From Prolixibacteraceae bacterium UBA6162 (GTDB lineage: Bacteria > Bacteroidota > Bacteroidia > Bacteroidales > Prolixibacteraceae): DNA of 36,589 nucleotides. The position numbers were made by a program, and so were the translations under genes. This document shows, piece by piece, positions 35,760 through 36,589 of the stretch. Numbering within the stretch: the stretch's first letter is position 1; every line of letters starts with the position of its first letter. The stretch is from assembly GCA_002428215.1 (NCBI GenBank), contig DIUI01000042.1:1-36589 (forward strand), given 5' to 3'. The notes below the pieces were generated by a model. It was not told where the DNA came from, ran no database searches, and was given only the letters and a program-made list of their open reading frames with translations.

Positions 35760-35767
35760 CAAAAGTA
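35760..35767 (-). promoter_or_regulatory. Probable DUF58 gene promoter, -7 element TACTTTTG
   Basis: An exact TAnnTTTG match on the minus strand, 21 bp before the ATG at 35738. The -33 region shows only TGGGA. Confidence 0.47.
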
Positions 35768-35816
35768 GCAAATTCAAAGGGCAAATCCCATGCCTACATT
35801 TCAGCACACGCCAGAA

Positions 35817-36134
35817 CTAAAGAAGGGCGTTGAGTTTCTCCTCGAGGGTCTTTTTCGGACAGGCACCAACCTGCTTATCCACAACCTGACCGCCCTTCAC
35901 AAATAAAACGGTAGGAATGTTGCGAATCTGAAACTGACTGGCAACGGCAGGATTTGAATCAACATCCACTTTTCCTACAACGGCTTTGCCTTCAAATTCT
36001 TTAGCCATCTCTTCCACAAAGGGAGCAATCATGCGGCACGGACCACACCATACTGCCCAAAAATCGATCATTACAGGCTTATCGGCTTGCATAACCAGCG
36101 CCTCAAAGTTGCCGTCGGTAATTTCTAATGCCAT
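35817..36134 (-). CDS. trxA: Thioredoxin
   Basis: A 105-residue cytosolic disulfide reductase with the active site WCGPCR (Cys30, Cys33), the buried Asp24 in MIDFWA, and the cis-Pro segment RNIPTVLFVKGG. Near the C-terminus the sequence reads VGACPKKTL; many thioredoxins have another residue where this third Cys stands, so an extra regulatory or structural thiol is possible. It lies between the 3' end of dnaE and the DUF58 gene, all on the minus strand, with its own good promoter. Confidence 0.97.
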   Translation of the reverse strand: MALEITDGNFEALVMQADKPVMIDFWAVWCGPCRMIAPFVEEMAKEFEGKAVVGKVDVDSNPAVASQFQIRNIPTVLFVKGGQVVDKQVGACPKKTLEEKLNALL

Positions 36135-36178
36135 GGGTTATAATATTTAAGTATTGATATATGTATTAAAATAGTTTG

Positions 36179-36207
36179 CAAAAATAATCAATTGATACGA
36201 AATGCAA
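36179..36207 (-). promoter_or_regulatory. trxA promoter (TTG - 18 bp - TATTTTTG)
   Basis: On the minus strand TTG (36205-36207) and TATTTTTG (36179-36186) are spaced by 18 bp and lie 44 bp before the trxA ATG. The -33 element sits inside the last codons of dnaE. Confidence 0.7.
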
Positions 36208-36589
36208 TCTCGGGGTGGGTTTCGAAAAAATTGAGCATGCGTTTATCGAGGTAAACTTTTGTATTGCGTGAGAACAATTGAATGCTGCGGTTGGTTTCGG
36301 GATCAAAGAGATTAAATTTGAGTAGGGCATCGCCCCTGCTTTGCTGAATGATCTCTTCGAGTTGATCCACCACCGATTTATCCAGTATATCGAGCGGCAT
36401 AGTGAGGGTAAGCGATTTCACATGAGTTTTTCTGGCTTCGGAAAGTAGTTCTATGTGGTTTACTTTAAATTCGTAGGCACCCGAACCGTATCGGGGTTGC
36501 ACCTTACCCTTGACCATAATAAAAAGACCGGGCTTGCAGTATTTGCCAAAATCGACATAATCCTGTTTGAAGAAGAAAAGCTGCATCGA
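36188..36589 (-). CDS. dnaE: DNA polymerase III subunit alpha, C-terminal part (truncated by window edge)
   Basis: The frame is open to the window edge, so only the last 133 residues are visible; the ATG near 36586 is internal. The segment (YCKPGLFIMVKGKVQPRYG, then VNHIELLSEARKTHVKSLTL, LLKFNLFDPE and the ending HPEIAFRIN) matches the C-terminal domain of Bacteroidota DnaE. There a beta-clamp/OB-like region is followed by a 'SLTL..PL' segment and an '-EIxxxIN' end. DnaE is the replicative polymerase. The catalytic domains lie outside the window, so identity rests on this domain and on the neighbouring trxA. Confidence 0.85.
   Translation of the reverse strand, partial: SMQLFFFKQDYVDFGKYCKPGLFIMVKGKVQPRYGSGAYEFKVNHIELLSEARKTHVKSLTLTMPLDILDKSVVDQLEEIIQQSRGDALLKFNLFDPETNRSIQLFSRNTKVYLDKRMLNFFETHPEIAFRIN

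Noticed and set aside
1..36589. CRISPR array, insertion sequence, prophage, toxin-antitoxin or integrated element
   Set aside because: No direct-repeat series, transposase, integrase or toxin-like small gene pair was seen; base composition looks even and the genes are core functions.

Overview
The window looks like a chromosomal segment of a Bacteroidota bacterium, most likely in the Bacteroidales/Marinilabiliales range (inferred; no 16S is present). The support is: a type IX secretion plug-domain protein, a six-gene Na+-translocating NADH:quinone oxidoreductase (nqrABCDEF), several lipoproteins with Bacteroidota-style domains, a FabH-like family typical of the phylum, and repeated Bacteroidota promoter elements (-7 TAnnTTTG, often with TTG about 18-20 bp upstream). 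Base composition looks uniform and moderate. I see no insertion sequence, phage, CRISPR array, integron or defence island. This is mostly core genome.

Layout. 1-4870: tail of an uncertain DUF362-like protein, a membrane-anchored endonuclease/exonuclease/phosphatase-family protein, ribF, a lipoprotein with a thioredoxin fold but no CxxC, and an LpxH-like phosphatase. 5006-6088: a FabH-like synthase with its own promoter. 6108-9650 (minus): tRNA-Leu(UAG), trigger factor, clpP and clpX, a nascent-chain folding and proteolysis block. 9729-11295 (minus): tatC and lptB (envelope export). 11625-17457: recQ, ahcY, a minus-strand Rieske-like lipoprotein, a small membrane protein, greA and a HIT hydrolase. 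17486-22224: rnhB overlapping a GT4 glycosyltransferase, a divergent polysaccharide flippase, and the secretion plug protein. 22737-28597: the nqr operon, with a clear promoter and a strong terminator. 28736-34625: two different MscS-type channels followed by glpK-glpD-glpF. 34809-36589 (minus): a DUF58 protein, trxA and the 3' end of dnaE.

How the parts fit. NQR couples NADH oxidation to Na+ export and needs covalent FMN on NqrB and NqrC; the flavin transferase ApbE is not in the window. The glp genes form a compact glycerol uptake and oxidation operon (facilitator, kinase, FAD-dependent glycerol-3-phosphate dehydrogenase). The adjacent MscS channels suggest, but do not prove, an osmotic link. 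LptB, LpxH, the glycosyltransferase, the flippase and the plug protein all serve the outer envelope.

I found no convincing new multi-gene system. The most interesting points are a terminator-like hairpin between the greA promoter and the greA start, a Rieske-like lipoprotein with Cys in place of the second cluster His, and a thioredoxin-fold lipoprotein without redox cysteines. All positions and motifs were read by eye; no database search was run.
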